A DNA stretch of 64,000 bases. Source: Sandaracinaceae bacterium (GTDB taxonomy: Bacteria > Myxococcota_A > Polyangia > Polyangiales > Houyiibacteriaceae). Positions 36,489 through 46,621 of the stretch are shown here, piece after piece. The stretch covers positions 124,001 through 188,000 of the forward strand of contig JACKEJ010000016.1 in the NCBI GenBank assembly GCA_020633055.1, given 5' to 3'. The position numbers were made by a program, and so were the translations under genes. Every line of letters begins with the position of its first letter. The first letter of the stretch is position 1. Below the pieces are notes generated by a model. It had not been told where the DNA came from. It saw nothing but the letters and a program-made list of their open reading frames with translations, and did no database searches.

Positions 36489-37556
36489 TCAGCGTCGACG
36501 CGAGCGACCGCGACCGGGGGGCGGGTTGGGGGCCGCCCCCGCGGGCGGCTGGCGCGTGGCCATGAGCCGGTAGGGGACGGTCCCCGTGCCGCGGGCGCTG
36601 TAGGTCCCGATCCACACCAGGTACTGCCCTGGCGGCCAGCTGTCCTGCTGCAACATCGGCTGCAGGTTGCCGCCACCGTCGTCGTCGCACAGCCAGCGGC
36701 CGTCCGGTGTCCGGATGACCATGGTGGTGTCCTCCGCAGCCTCCACGTACAGGCGCAGATAGCGCGCGCTGCCCTGCACGTAGAGGATGTGGTCCGGGAT
36801 GCTCTGCACGTAGCCGCGGCACGAAGGCTCGGCCGCGTCCTGAGCCCGGATGGTGCCACCCGCTGCGCCCTCGAGCACGGCCGGGTCCGGACGCAGCCGG
36901 GCGTCGATCCAGCCAGGGGTGCCGTTCCCCTGCATGGCGTCCACCGTCATGGTCAGACCCGCCGGCTGCGGCGTGGGACCAGGGCCGGGGTGCGGCGTGG
37001 GTCCGGGATTCGGGTTGGGGTTGGGCTGGATGGGCATGGGCTGCGGCCCCACCTGCTGACCGCTCGAGCCGGGCACCACGCTGGGGATCTCGGTCAGCTT
37101 CAGGGAGTACGGCACGGCGGTGCCCTGCTGGTAGCTGCCGACCCAGATGCGGTACATCCCGGGGCCCCAGGCCTGCTCCACGGCGGGGTTCAGCCCGTAG
37201 GTGTCGTCGTTGCAGATGACCGTGTTCTGCGGCGTCTGGATCATGATCGTCGTGTCGCCCGCGGCCTCGACGAAGATCCGCATCCAGCGGAAGTTGCCCC
37301 GCAGATTGATGATGTGGCTGGGGTGCGGCGAGATGAACCCACGACACTCGGGGTTCACCCCGCTGGCGTCCACCTGGCCACCGCTCTGCCCCTGCAGGAC
37401 GTGGGGGTCCGGCATGAAGCCAGACGTCAGGTTGGCGCCGCCGAACATGGACTGCTGAGCGAGCGCGGTGTCGCTCGCGCCGCTCATCACGGCGGCCAGT
37501 GCCAGCGCCGTGCACATCACGGCCCCCGTTCTCGGCTTGCTCTCGATCCCAACCAT
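36489..37556 (-). CDS. Secreted protein with two homologous beta domains
   Basis: 355 residues from ATG 37556 (MVGIESK); upstream extension would be implausible. The signal peptide AVMCTALALAAVMSGASDTALA is cleaved before QQS. Two similar domains of about 105 residues (about 40-150 and 195-310) each contain CRGxI/V, a HIINLRG or HILYVQG strand, RIFVEAAGDTT / RLYVEAAEDTT, a TPxxxxxCxDD motif and a closing PGxYxVWIGxY-PYxL segment. A Pro/Asn/Gly-rich linker (QPNPNPNPGPTPHPGPGPTP) separates them. The repeats resemble pre-peptidase C-terminal (PPC)-like beta-sandwiches, and the CxDD/CRG pair may form a disulfide. It lies between two Ser/Thr kinase genes on the same strand. No enzyme motif is visible; a surface or adhesive role is a guess. 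Confidence 0.75.
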   Translation of the reverse strand: MVGIESKPRTGAVMCTALALAAVMSGASDTALAQQSMFGGANLTSGFMPDPHVLQGQSGGQVDASGVNPECRGFISPHPSHIINLRGNFRWMRIFVEAAGDTTIMIQTPQNTVICNDDTYGLNPAVEQAWGPGMYRIWVGSYQQGTAVPYSLKLTEIPSVVPGSSGQQVGPQPMPIQPNPNPNPGPTPHPGPGPTPQPAGLTMTVDAMQGNGTPGWIDARLRPDPAVLEGAAGGTIRAQDAAEPSCRGYVQSIPDHILYVQGSARYLRLYVEAAEDTTMVIRTPDGRWLCDDDGGGNLQPMLQQDSWPPGQYLVWIGTYSARGTGTVPYRLMATRQPPAGAAPNPPPGRGRSRRR

Positions 37557-37657
37557 GGTGCCCACTTTCTCGATTGACGAAGTCTCCGCTCGGGAGGGTA
37601 GCAATCCTCGCACGAAACGCGAAGCCCGGGGCTCGGACGCGCGCAGCCCAGCGATAT

Positions 37658-38893
37658 TCAGCGCATCCACCAGTAGGCGATGGCCGCGCCGACCGCCATG
37701 ATGGCCGCCCCGCCCAGGACCACGAGGGGGATCATCCACGTGGGCACGTGGAGGGGCTGCTCTTTCGCCTTGCTTGGCACCAGCGCCCCGCCCTTCCCGC
37801 GGGCGCCCTTGCCGCTCGGCTCCGCGGCGGCCGCATAGCCGTCAGGTGACGAGAAGCGCGGGCTGCTGGAGCGCCGGCCGGGGTCGTCGACCTCCGCCGC
37901 GGGGATGGGCATGCGCACCGTGGGCTTGCCGCTGACTGCAGCGGGCGCTGGCGTGGCCGCGACGGCCGCATAGATGGACGCCGCGTCCGCGAAGTCCACG
38001 GCGAACTCCTCGGGCGTGGCGTAGCGCTGCGCGACGTCGGGGTGCATGGCGCGCCGCAGGCACTCCGCGAGCGCCTCGGGGTAGTCGGGACACAGGTCCG
38101 CCAGCGGCTGGGTGCGGCCCGTCAGGATCGCCCCCAGCAGCTGGCCGTGGTCGCTGGCTGCGAAGGGCGACTGACCGGCCAGGCACTCGTAGGCGATGAC
38201 CCCCAGCGCGTACACGTCGGCCGGAGCGCCCGCCGCGTGGGCGCTCTTGATCTGCTCGGGCGCCATGTAGCGCGGCGTGCCAATGACCGTCCCCGTGGCG
38301 GTGAGCTTCTTGCTGCTGAGTGACAGCGACAGGCCGAAGTCGAGGATCTTCACCTGTGGCGGGCGCGCAGAGGTCAGGAAGATGTTGTCCGGCTTGAGGT
38401 CCCGGTGGATGATCCCACGGGCGTGCGTCTCAGTGAGGGCGGCGCACGTGGCGGTGATGACGGGGCACAGCTCCGCAGGGTTCATCGGCCCGTGATTGGC
38501 CACGTGCTCGCGCAGCGTGTGCCCCTTCAGGTACTCCATCGCCAGCCACAGCGTTCCGTCGGGTGCAGCACCAAAGCCGTGGATGCCTACGATGCCTGGG
38601 TGGTGGATGGAGGCCAGGATCTCGGCCTCGCGCCGGAAGCGCTCCTCGGACTCGCCTGACGCCTTGGTCTTCTTGAGGACCTTGAGCGCCACGCGGTGCC
38701 CCGTCTGCATGTCCCGGGCGTCGTAGACCGTGCCCATGCCGCCGCTGCCCAGCACCTCGTCCACCTTGAAGCGGTCCGCGAAGAAAAAGCCGTCCTCGAA
38801 CGACGACATGACGCGCGTGGGCTCCATCTCCTCGAGGTCGAGCTCATCCAGCGTATCGACGCTGTCCAGCAATCTGTCGACGCTGATGGACAC
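37658..38893 (-). CDS. PknB-like Ser/Thr protein kinase, single C-terminal TM
   Basis: 411 residues from GTG 38893. The kinase domain (about 40-300) has all canonical motifs: VLGSGGMGTVYDA, VALKVLKK, HRDLKPDN, ILDFGLS, GTPRYMAPEQ and DVYALGVIAYECLAGQSPF. A disordered basic/Ser-Pro region follows (RRSSSPRFSSPDGY, GKGARGKGG), then one membrane helix at the very end (WMIPLVVLGGAAIMAVGAAIAYWWM). The kinase is therefore cytoplasmic and tail-anchored, with no extracellular sensor domain. The acidic N-terminal 30 residues (LDELDLEEMEP) are unusual. It lies between the secreted two-domain gene and rsh. Substrate unknown. Confidence 0.92.
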   Translation of the reverse strand: MSISVDRLLDSVDTLDELDLEEMEPTRVMSSFEDGFFFADRFKVDEVLGSGGMGTVYDARDMQTGHRVALKVLKKTKASGESEERFRREAEILASIHHPGIVGIHGFGAAPDGTLWLAMEYLKGHTLREHVANHGPMNPAELCPVITATCAALTETHARGIIHRDLKPDNIFLTSARPPQVKILDFGLSLSLSSKKLTATGTVIGTPRYMAPEQIKSAHAAGAPADVYALGVIAYECLAGQSPFAASDHGQLLGAILTGRTQPLADLCPDYPEALAECLRRAMHPDVAQRYATPEEFAVDFADAASIYAAVAATPAPAAVSGKPTVRMPIPAAEVDDPGRRSSSPRFSSPDGYAAAAEPSGKGARGKGGALVPSKAKEQPLHVPTWMIPLVVLGGAAIMAVGAAIAYWWMR

Positions 38894-38927
38894 CAGGCAC
38901 TCTCTCCGCGCGACGTGTTGGCTCGCC

Positions 38928-41075
38928 CTAGATCCGCTCGACGGCCATGACGCCGGTGAGCTTCTCGATATCCCGCATGACTGTTCGGAGCTGCTTTACG
39001 TCGGCCACATGAACATGAAAGACATTGACCGCCCGGTCCGTGGTCTCGGACCGGCAATTGGCCTCGCGGATGCTCAGCTTGTGGTCCGTGAACACACCCG
39101 AGACCAGCGCCAGGATGCCCTGTCGGTCGTTTGTCGTCACGCGAATATCCACGGGCAGGTCCATGCGCGCGTTACTGGCCCAGGCGACGTTCACCTTGCG
39201 CGCCGCGTCCAGTTCCATGGCCTTGGGGCACTCGCGGCGGTGGACCGTCACGCCGCGGCCGCGGGTGATCCAGCCCGTGACGTTGTCGCCTGCCACCGGG
39301 TTGCAGCACTTGGCGAAGCGCACCAACAGTCCGTCCATACCCTCGATGAGGATGCCCTCGTCGGTAGTCTTGGGCTGGATGCGCCGCATCGTCTTCTCGA
39401 TGAGGCCGGGCTCCAGGCTCTTGCGCTCTTCGGACGACGCCTCGGGCGCGATGACCTCGACGGCGCTGGCGACGGAGACGCGCCCGTAGCCCACCGCCGC
39501 GAAGAGCTCCTCGGCGGACTGCATCTTGAAGTGGTCGAGGGTCTTCTTGAGCTGGGGCCCCTTCAGGAACTTGGAGAACGACAGCTCGCGCTTGTGCACC
39601 TCTCGCTCGAGCAGCTCGCGGCCCAGGCGCACGCTGCGCTCCCGCTCGCGCTCTCGGAGGTACTGGCGGATGCGGGCGCGGGCCTTGCCGGTGACGACGT
39701 GGTCCAGCCAGTCCTTGCTGGGGTGCTGGTCCTTGCGGGTCTCCACCGACACCACGTCCCCGTTGCGCAGCTTGTGGCGGAACGGGGCGATGGCGCCGTT
39801 GACGCGCACGCTGTGGCAGTGGTGTCCGAGGTCCGTGTGCACGGCGTAGGCGAAGTCCAGCGCCGTGGCGCCGCGTGGGAAGGTCTTCACGTCGCCCTGG
39901 GGCGTGAACACGTAGACCTCCTCGGGGAAGAGGTCACCGCGCACCGAGTCGTAGAACTCGGCCGGGTCGGCCACGTCCTTCTGGAACTCCATCAGCTGGC
40001 GCAGCCAGGCGAAGCGCGCCGCGTCCCGGGCTTCGAGCCCGCCCGTGTTGCTCTTGTACTGCCAGTGCGCCGCGATGCCGAGCTCCGCGGTGCGGTGCAT
40101 CTCGTGGGTGCGGATCTGCACCTCGACGCGGCGGTTGCCGGGACCGATGACCGTCGTGTGCAGCGACTGGTACATGTTGGGCTTCGGGAGCGCGACGTAG
40201 TCCTTGAAGCGCCCGGGCACGGGGGTCCACTCGGAGTGCACCACGCCGAGCGCCGCATAGCAGTCGGAGACGTTCTCGACGAGCACGCGGAACGCGATGA
40301 AGTCCTGCACCTGCTCGAACTCGCAGTCCGAGCGCTTCATCTTGCGCCAGATGGAGTAGAGGTTCTTGCGGCGCCCGGTCACGTCCACCGCGAAGCCGCG
40401 CGTGAGCAGCATCTTGCGCAGCCGTGTGACGACGTCCCCGATGAGCTTGTCCGTGTCCTTCGCGATGGCGGACACCTGCTCGTCCAGGCGCGCGTAGTCG
40501 ACCGGGTGCAGGTAGCGGAACGCCAGGTCCTCCAGCTCGATGCGCAGCCACTGGATACCGAGGCGGGCCGCGAGCGCGGCGTAGATCTCGAGCGTCTCGC
40601 GGGCGATGCGCTCCTGCGAGTCCGGCTTCATGTGCTCGAGCGTGCGCATGTTGTCGAGCCGGTCGGCCAACTTGACCACGAGCACTCGGATGTCGCGCGC
40701 CATGGCGACGACCATCTTGCGGAAGCTCTCGGCCTGGAGGTCTTCCTTGGACGCGAAGTTGATGTTGCCGAGCTTGGTGACGCCGTCCACCAAGAAGGCG
40801 ATCTCGTCTCCGAACTCGGCCTTCAGCTGCGCGTCGGTGATGCCGCAGTCCTCGACCACGTCGTGCAGCAGGGCGGCGCAGATGCTCGACACGTCGAGCT
40901 TCATCTCGGCGATGATGCCCGCCACCGACACGGGGTGGACGAAGTACGGGTCCCCCGACTTGCGCATCTGACCGTCGTGACACTTCGCCGCGAAAACGTA
41001 GGCCTTCTCGATCAGCGCGGTGTCCGCGCCGGGCTGATAGACCTTAACTTTCTGAACGATGTCGTTGAGTCGCAC
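38928..41075 (-). CDS. rsh: Bifunctional (p)ppGpp synthetase/hydrolase (Rel/SpoT homologue)
   Basis: 715 residues from GTG 41075 (VRLNDIVQKV); a longer ATG start at 41147 is possible but the extension lacks family resemblance. Hydrolase domain about 20-170 with HPVSVAGIIAEMKLD and the intact HDVVED motif. The synthetase domain has RFKDYVALPKPNMYQSLHTTV, with the basic RxKD motif that marks bifunctional enzymes, as opposed to the acidic EXDD of RelA. A TGS domain (VYVFTPQGDVKTFPRGATALDFAYAVH), a zinc-finger region with CCNPVAGD, and a C-terminal ACT domain (DIRVTTNDRQGILALVSGVF) follow. It controls the stringent response by making and degrading the alarmone. It is the only such gene in the window. 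Confidence 0.95.
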   Translation of the reverse strand: MRLNDIVQKVKVYQPGADTALIEKAYVFAAKCHDGQMRKSGDPYFVHPVSVAGIIAEMKLDVSSICAALLHDVVEDCGITDAQLKAEFGDEIAFLVDGVTKLGNINFASKEDLQAESFRKMVVAMARDIRVLVVKLADRLDNMRTLEHMKPDSQERIARETLEIYAALAARLGIQWLRIELEDLAFRYLHPVDYARLDEQVSAIAKDTDKLIGDVVTRLRKMLLTRGFAVDVTGRRKNLYSIWRKMKRSDCEFEQVQDFIAFRVLVENVSDCYAALGVVHSEWTPVPGRFKDYVALPKPNMYQSLHTTVIGPGNRRVEVQIRTHEMHRTAELGIAAHWQYKSNTGGLEARDAARFAWLRQLMEFQKDVADPAEFYDSVRGDLFPEEVYVFTPQGDVKTFPRGATALDFAYAVHTDLGHHCHSVRVNGAIAPFRHKLRNGDVVSVETRKDQHPSKDWLDHVVTGKARARIRQYLRERERERSVRLGRELLEREVHKRELSFSKFLKGPQLKKTLDHFKMQSAEELFAAVGYGRVSVASAVEVIAPEASSEERKSLEPGLIEKTMRRIQPKTTDEGILIEGMDGLLVRFAKCCNPVAGDNVTGWITRGRGVTVHRRECPKAMELDAARKVNVAWASNARMDLPVDIRVTTNDRQGILALVSGVFTDHKLSIREANCRSETTDRAVNVFHVHVADVKQLRTVMRDIEKLTGVMAVERI

Positions 41076-41625
41076 GATGGTTGGGGGGGAGCGAGACTCT
41101 GGCCCGCCCCCGGAAAACGGAACGGAGTGCCAAACTAACACCGCCATGCGGGGGTGCCAAGCAAGGGACGTTTACGAAACAGTCGGATTCAGTCGTCGAT
41201 GGTGACAACCCCCGACGCCCCGAGGTTCCGGCCAAGGCCAGGTCGAACAGCTCGATGCGTACCACTCCGTCGGCCGGGGCCTCGAAGTGCCGGACGAAGC
41301 GCTGCGACCCGAACGCGCCCGTCAGGGTGGCCCGCACGTCGTAGTGCCCCGGAGCCACCCTGATGGCGTGCTCCACCAAGCGCGGCCCCTCCTCGCCGAA
41401 GCCGAAGCGGGCGCTGCCGAGGTCGTCGTCCCCGTCTTGGTAGACCAGCTCGAGGCCCGACACCGCCTGGTGCGCAGGGCCCAGGTCGTAGCGCAGCTGC
41501 ACTTCCCTGGGAATGACCGGTAGGAAGCGCGAGGCGACCACGAGCACCCCGACGACCGCGACCACGCGAGCGAGGCGCGTTCGGTTACGCCGGAAGAACT
41601 CGGACAGGCGCGCAGGCAGACCCAT
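41044..41625 (-). CDS. Small membrane-anchored protein of unknown function
   Basis: 193 residues from ATG 41625 (MGLPARLSEFFRR). An N-terminal basic stretch precedes one membrane helix (VVAVVGVLVVASRFLPVI); the rest is soluble with a beta-sandwich-like pattern (EVQLRYDLGP, LELVYQ, HAIRVAPGHYDVRATL, VRIELFDLAL). It resembles small envelope proteins that act as membrane anchors, but I do not recognise a family. The last 60 residues are Ser/Pro/Arg-rich and unlike the body, and the 3' end overlaps the start of rsh by 32 nt, so the true C-terminus may differ through an unseen frameshift or assembly error. Same strand as rsh; co-transcription is possible. Confidence 0.55.
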   Translation of the reverse strand: MGLPARLSEFFRRNRTRLARVVAVVGVLVVASRFLPVIPREVQLRYDLGPAHQAVSGLELVYQDGDDDLGSARFGFGEEGPRLVEHAIRVAPGHYDVRATLTGAFGSQRFVRHFEAPADGVVRIELFDLALAGTSGRRGLSPSTTESDCFVNVPCLAPPHGGVSLALRSVFRGRARVSLPPNHRATQRHRSES

Positions 41626-41662
41626 CCCGGGATCGTAGCAGGGTCGCGACGGTGCGCTTCCG

Positions 41663-42943
41663 GTGCTTCAGGCGAACTTCTGCTTTCGCTCGAGCCCCTG
41701 CGCGTGGCTCACTGCGCCCGTGGCCGGCCTCACCCCCTATCAGCGCAAGCTCCTCGCGTTCCTGAGCGTGGCGACGTTCTTCGAGGGCTACGACTTCTTC
41801 GCGATCACCCAGCTGCTGCCCCACCTGCGGGCGGAGTTCGAGATGGACAAGACCGCGACCGGGGTGCTCTTGGGCGCCACCAACATCGGCGCCATCCTCG
41901 CGTTCTTCCTGGTGCGGGCGGCGGACCGCTTCGGCCGTCGGCGCCTGCTGGGCATCACCATCGCGGGCTACACGCTCTTCACCATCACCAGCGGCCTGGC
42001 CGTCAGCGCGTGGGACTTCGGGCTGAGTCAGCTGTTGGCCAAGGTGTTCCTGCTGGCCGAGTGGGCGCTGGCCATGGTGGTGGCCGCGGAGGAGTTCCCA
42101 GCGGAGAAGCGCGGCACGGTGATCGGGATCATCCAGGCCTTCAACTCGCTGGGCGCCATCATCTGTGCGGGCGTGGTGCCCATGCTCGTCACCCTGCACT
42201 TCGGGTGGCGGTCGGTCTACTTCGTAGGAATCCTCCCGCTCTTGGCCCTCGCCTACCTGCGCCGGGGGATGCAGGAGACCACCCGCTTCGCCGCCGTGCG
42301 CGCCGAGAGCGGCGGCGAGGAGCCGGGCCTGTTCCACATCTGGCGCACCCCCTACCGAGGGGCCGTGCTGCGGATGGCGGCCATCTGGTTCTTTGCGTAC
42401 ATCGCCGCACAGTGCGGCATCAGCTTCTGGAAGGACTACGCCATGGCGGAGATCCACCTGGAGGAGCAGCAGGCGGGCAACGCCATCGCCCAGGCCGCGG
42501 TGGTGGCCATGCCGCTCAACTTCGCGGCGGGCTACCTGATCGACCGCATCGGCCGCCGCTGGGGCGCGGCGCTGGTGTTCGGCACGGGGTCGGTGTCCAT
42601 CTACTTCGCCTACACGCTCACCAGCCTGCCAGCGCTGACCGTGGCGCTCATCTTCGCGGTGTTCAGCGTGAGCTCCTACCTGCCCATCCTGAACGCCTAC
42701 AGCACGGAGCTCTTCCCCACCGAGCTGCGCGCCTCGGCCTTCGCCTGGTGCAACAACATCCTCGGGCGCGTGAGCTACGTGCTGGCCCCGGCCATGGTGG
42801 GCTACCTGGCGGACCAGGCGGGCGCGTACGGGCCCGTCGTGGTGTGGACGGCGGTCTTCCCGCTGGTGACCACGGGGCTGGTGTTCGCGCTGCTGCCGGA
42901 GACCAAGGGGCTCGACCTGGAGGCGACGTCGGCGCTGCACTGA
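41663..42943 (+). CDS. MFS transporter (sugar/aromatic-acid porter type)
   Basis: 426 residues from GTG 41663; a GTG at 41720 starting just before LTPYQRKLLAFLSV is equally plausible. The 12-helix major facilitator pattern is clear: FFEGYDFFAITQLLPHL in helix 1, the loop 2-3 motif DRFGRRRLLG, AEWALAMVVAAEEFPAEKRG, a second-half DRIGRRWG, and YSTELFPTELRASAFAW near the end, which matches the sugar-porter/AAHS branch (PETKG at the C-terminus). It should move a small solute by proton coupling. The gene is convergent with the lipoprotein downstream. Substrate cannot be predicted. Confidence 0.9.
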   Translation: MLQANFCFRSSPCAWLTAPVAGLTPYQRKLLAFLSVATFFEGYDFFAITQLLPHLRAEFEMDKTATGVLLGATNIGAILAFFLVRAADRFGRRRLLGITIAGYTLFTITSGLAVSAWDFGLSQLLAKVFLLAEWALAMVVAAEEFPAEKRGTVIGIIQAFNSLGAIICAGVVPMLVTLHFGWRSVYFVGILPLLALAYLRRGMQETTRFAAVRAESGGEEPGLFHIWRTPYRGAVLRMAAIWFFAYIAAQCGISFWKDYAMAEIHLEEQQAGNAIAQAAVVAMPLNFAAGYLIDRIGRRWGAALVFGTGSVSIYFAYTLTSLPALTVALIFAVFSVSSYLPILNAYSTELFPTELRASAFAWCNNILGRVSYVLAPAMVGYLADQAGAYGPVVVWTAVFPLVTTGLVFALLPETKGLDLEATSALH

Positions 42944-42977
42944 ACGCGCCCACAGCCTCGCGGTGCGAAGTTCCGAA

Positions 42978-43880
42978 TCAGGGTGGGAGCGGCGTGATGC
43001 CATCGACCGCCACGCGCAGGTGCATCGGGGACAGCGGAATCGTGGAAGACGCGCCCGCGACACCCGTCGTCACGGACATCGTGAACCTCGCATCCGCGCC
43101 GCAGTCCAGCCCGATGAGCACTGTGTCGTAAGCGGGTAGCGCGACCAGGAGTGGCGGACGCGTGGTGGTCACCGCACCGACGAGGCGCGGATCGAGGAGG
43201 CGCGTGGACTCGTAGTAGTACCCGTTCTTGATGGTCAACACATTGCCGCACGAAGGGGGGAACCCGTTGGGCAACGGGGCCAGCTCGGCCAGGGTGTTCT
43301 CGAGCGCCGCGGCATGGGCCTGGTCGGACGAGAGGCCGAGCGCTCCCGCGTCCGCCGCCCCGTAGACACGGCTCATCGGTAGGGAGTCCACCATGACGAT
43401 CGCGACGAACTCGCCCACGACGTGTCGGATGACTGCGCCCTCGATCAAGGTCGCGACCTGTTCGCCATGGGGGCGCGTGCGGATGGCTAGCCGGAGGTGT
43501 TCACGGGAAGCCGCGTCCAAGCCCCGGTGCTCGCGCAGGGCCGTGACCACGTCGTCCATGAAAGCATTGACCGTCGCATCGCAGTCCAGTGGCTTCTCGA
43601 GGCAGTCACCCCAGACAGCTTCGAGAGAGACGCGCGCGGTCCTGCACTCTACGGTGCGAGCGTCAGCGTCGGCGCAGCCGCCCTCGGGCACACGTTGCGC
43701 GAGGGCCTCGGCGAACAGCCACGTGAACCCCTCTCCATCGAAGTCGGCGGCGGCGTCCGAGTAGGTCGTCGGCGGCGCGGGGAACGCACCGCCGCAGGAA
43801 TGGACCGGCTGCGCGCAACCCGTGCCCAGAACGGCCACGAGGACCAAGGCGAGGCGGGCGAGGCGGCGCGTGACACGCAT
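42978..43880 (-). CDS. Cysteine-rich lipoprotein of unknown function
   Basis: 300 residues from ATG 43880. Signal and lipobox are clear: MRVTRRLARLALVLVAVLGTGC with Cys22 for lipidation. The mature protein holds several cysteines (HSCGG, GGCADADARTVEC, GDCLEKPLDC, PPSCGNV, LDCGADA) and segments such as IRTRPHGEQVATLIEGAVIRHVVGEFVA and LTIKNGYYYESTRLLDPRLVG. No recognised domain. It lies convergent with the MFS gene and divergent from the Uma2 gene. Predicted periplasmic or outer-membrane attached, with disulfides. Confidence 0.7.
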   Translation of the reverse strand: MRVTRRLARLALVLVAVLGTGCAQPVHSCGGAFPAPPTTYSDAAADFDGEGFTWLFAEALAQRVPEGGCADADARTVECRTARVSLEAVWGDCLEKPLDCDATVNAFMDDVVTALREHRGLDAASREHLRLAIRTRPHGEQVATLIEGAVIRHVVGEFVAIVMVDSLPMSRVYGAADAGALGLSSDQAHAAALENTLAELAPLPNGFPPSCGNVLTIKNGYYYESTRLLDPRLVGAVTTTRPPLLVALPAYDTVLIGLDCGADARFTMSVTTGVAGASSTIPLSPMHLRVAVDGITPLPP

Positions 43881-44022
43881 GCAGCAGACACTACACCCCC
43901 TCGCGCGGGGGTGCAGCCAGCGTACGCGCTGCCGAAACCGCAGCGCCGCAGCTCACGTGACCCATACCCATGCGAAACGTGCTCGGTCCCCGCCGCCCCG
44001 CGGCCATGCTACGTTCCGAGGC

Positions 44023-44586
44023 ATGGGTGCTCCCGCCGAGAAGCGCGCCACGTACCAGGATGTGCAAGAGGCGCCCGCGCACATGGTGGCGCAGCTGGTG
44101 GATGGCGAGCTGAACCTGCAGCCCCGCCCGCGGGCGCTGCATGCCCGCAGCGCGTCGGTGCTCGGCGGGTTGCTGGAGCCTCCGCTCGGCTGGGGGGACG
44201 GCGGGGGCCCCGGAGGCTGGGTCATCCTGGACGAGCCCGAGATCCACTTCGGCGACGACGTGCTGGTGCCAGACCTCGCGGGGTGGCGCCGGGAGCGCAT
44301 GCCCGAGCTGCCCGACGTGGTGTACTTCGAGCTCGCGCCCGACTGGGTGTGCGAGGTGCTGTCGCCCAGCACGGCGGGCTTCGACCGCGTGAAGAAGCTC
44401 CCGGTGTACGCAGCGCATGGGGTCTCGCACGCATGGCTGGTGGACCCGGCCGAGCAGACCCTCGAGGTGCTGGAGCTGAGCGATGGGCGCTGGACCATGG
44501 TGGGCGCCTTCCAGGGAGACGTGCCAGTGTGCGCAGGGCCGTTCCCGACGGTGACGCTCCCCCTCGGGCGCCTCTGGACGCGCTGA
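44023..44586 (+). CDS. Uma2-family (PD-(D/E)XK fold) putative endonuclease
   Basis: 187 residues from ATG 44023. Motifs of the Uma2/DUF820 restriction-endonuclease-like family are present: QLVDGELNLQPRP (Glu), DEPEIHFGDDVLVPDLAGW (the VPD motif), WVCEVLSPST (ExL/V), and KLPVYAAHGVSHAWLVDP. These match the E-D-ExK core of the fold, although the Lys of ExK is replaced here by a Leu-Ser-Pro stretch, as in other family members. Many copies occur in cyanobacteria and myxobacteria. Enzymatic activity has not been demonstrated for most. A stand-alone gene, divergent from the lipoprotein and convergent with the ABC operon. Confidence 0.85.
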   Translation: MGAPAEKRATYQDVQEAPAHMVAQLVDGELNLQPRPRALHARSASVLGGLLEPPLGWGDGGGPGGWVILDEPEIHFGDDVLVPDLAGWRRERMPELPDVVYFELAPDWVCEVLSPSTAGFDRVKKLPVYAAHGVSHAWLVDPAEQTLEVLELSDGRWTMVGAFQGDVPVCAGPFPTVTLPLGRLWTR

Positions 44587-44652
44587 GCAGCACGCTCCCG
44601 AAGGGCTCGGCCCCGGATGCCGCTGCCGTGAGGTGAGAACGCGCGGGGGCAG

Positions 44653-45394
<742 letters not shown>

Positions 45395-45402
<8 letters not shown>

Positions 45403-46621
45403 GGCGGATGGCCACCGCGGGATCGAGGCGCGCCGCACGCAGCGCAGGCATGGCCGCGGCCAGCACGCCCGTCAGGATGGCGAGCGCGCTCGCGCCACCG
45501 AACACCCACAGCTCGTAGCGGATGCGGAAGGTGGGCCCCGAAGGGACCCGGCTCATCGCGTCCTGGAACGCGGCCAAGAGCAGCACCCCGAGCCCCGAGC
45601 CGAACAGCGCGCCCAGCAGGCCCAGGAGCGCCCCCTGCAAGAGGAAGATGCGCAACACGGCGGAGCGGGACGTGCCGATGGCGCGCAGGATGCCGATCTG
45701 CCCCTGCTTCTGCACCACCGACACGACCAGCACCGACGCGATGCCCATCGCCACCGCGATCAGCACGAACACCCGGATGAGCGTCGTGCTCATGGACTGC
45801 GAGCGAAGCGCCGACAGCAGCTGCGCGTTCTTGGCCATCCAGCTCTCGGCCGCGAGCCCCGTGCGGCGGCGCAGTCGGGTCGCCACCTCTTCGGCCGCGA
45901 AGACGTCGTCCACCTTCACGTCCAGGTGTGTGACGCCCCCGGGGATCTGCAAGAGCGCCTGGGCGCTGCGCAGCGCCACCAGCAACCACTGCGAGTCCGA
46001 CGCGGGGCCGCCCAGGTCGAAGATGCCGCGCACGATGAAGCGCGCCTCGCTCCCGTCACCTGCGGTGACGCGCACGGTGTCCCCGAGACTGACGCCGAGC
46101 TCTGCGGCGAGCTCGTCCCCGAGCACGGTGTCCTGACCGCCGACGCGGTACTCGCCCGCCACGATGTTCTCGGCGATGGGCACGACGCGCGCGTACTCGT
46201 CCGGGCGCACGCCCTGCAGCAACACGGTGGCGGTCACGCTCCCCCGACGCGCCAGCGCAGGCCCCGACACCCGCGGCGCGACCACCGTCACCCCGCGCAG
46301 CTCACGCGTGCGCGCGGCCGTCGCAGGCCACTCGTCGATGGAACGCAGGCGCTGGCTGGGCCGCTGGATGTCGCGCCCCACGAACACGCCCTCGGCGGGG
46401 TCGGGACGCAGCAGGGGACGGGCCACCTCCTCGGGGGGCTCGAGCGTCACGTGCGCCAAGCTGCCCAGGGTCTTGTCGATCAGATCCTCCTGCAGCCCCG
46501 CGATGAGCGCGGTGATGAAGACCTGCACGGCCACGCCGACCGCCACGCCCACCACGATGAGCGCCGTCTGCGAGCGCCCGTCGCGAAAGAACCGCAGCGC
46601 CAAGAACCACGTGAACGGCAC
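45395..46621 (-). CDS. ABC transporter permease (FtsX/MacB fold)
   Basis: 408 residues from GTG 46621, which directly abuts the TGA of the upstream fusion-protein gene. N-terminal membrane helix (TALIVVGVAVGVAVQVFITALIAGL), a large periplasmic domain (about 50-270; GVTVVAPRVSGPALARRG, GDELAAELGVSLGDTV), then three C-terminal helices (IRVFVLIAVAMGIASVLVVSVV, FLLQGALLGLLGALFGSGLG, GASALAILTGVLAAAMPAL) ending in RAARLDPAVAIRHG, the coupling region of MacB-type permeases. LGILRAIG-like GQIGILRAIGTSRSAVLRIF is the conserved signature. Mechanotransmission type, with substrate moved across the periplasm. Confidence 0.92.

Noticed and set aside
41076..41147. Longer N-terminus for the Rel/Spo protein from ATG 41147
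   Set aside because: The extra residues (Ser/Pro/Gly-rich) do not resemble the family N-terminus, while GTG 41075 begins where homologues do; kept only as an alternative.
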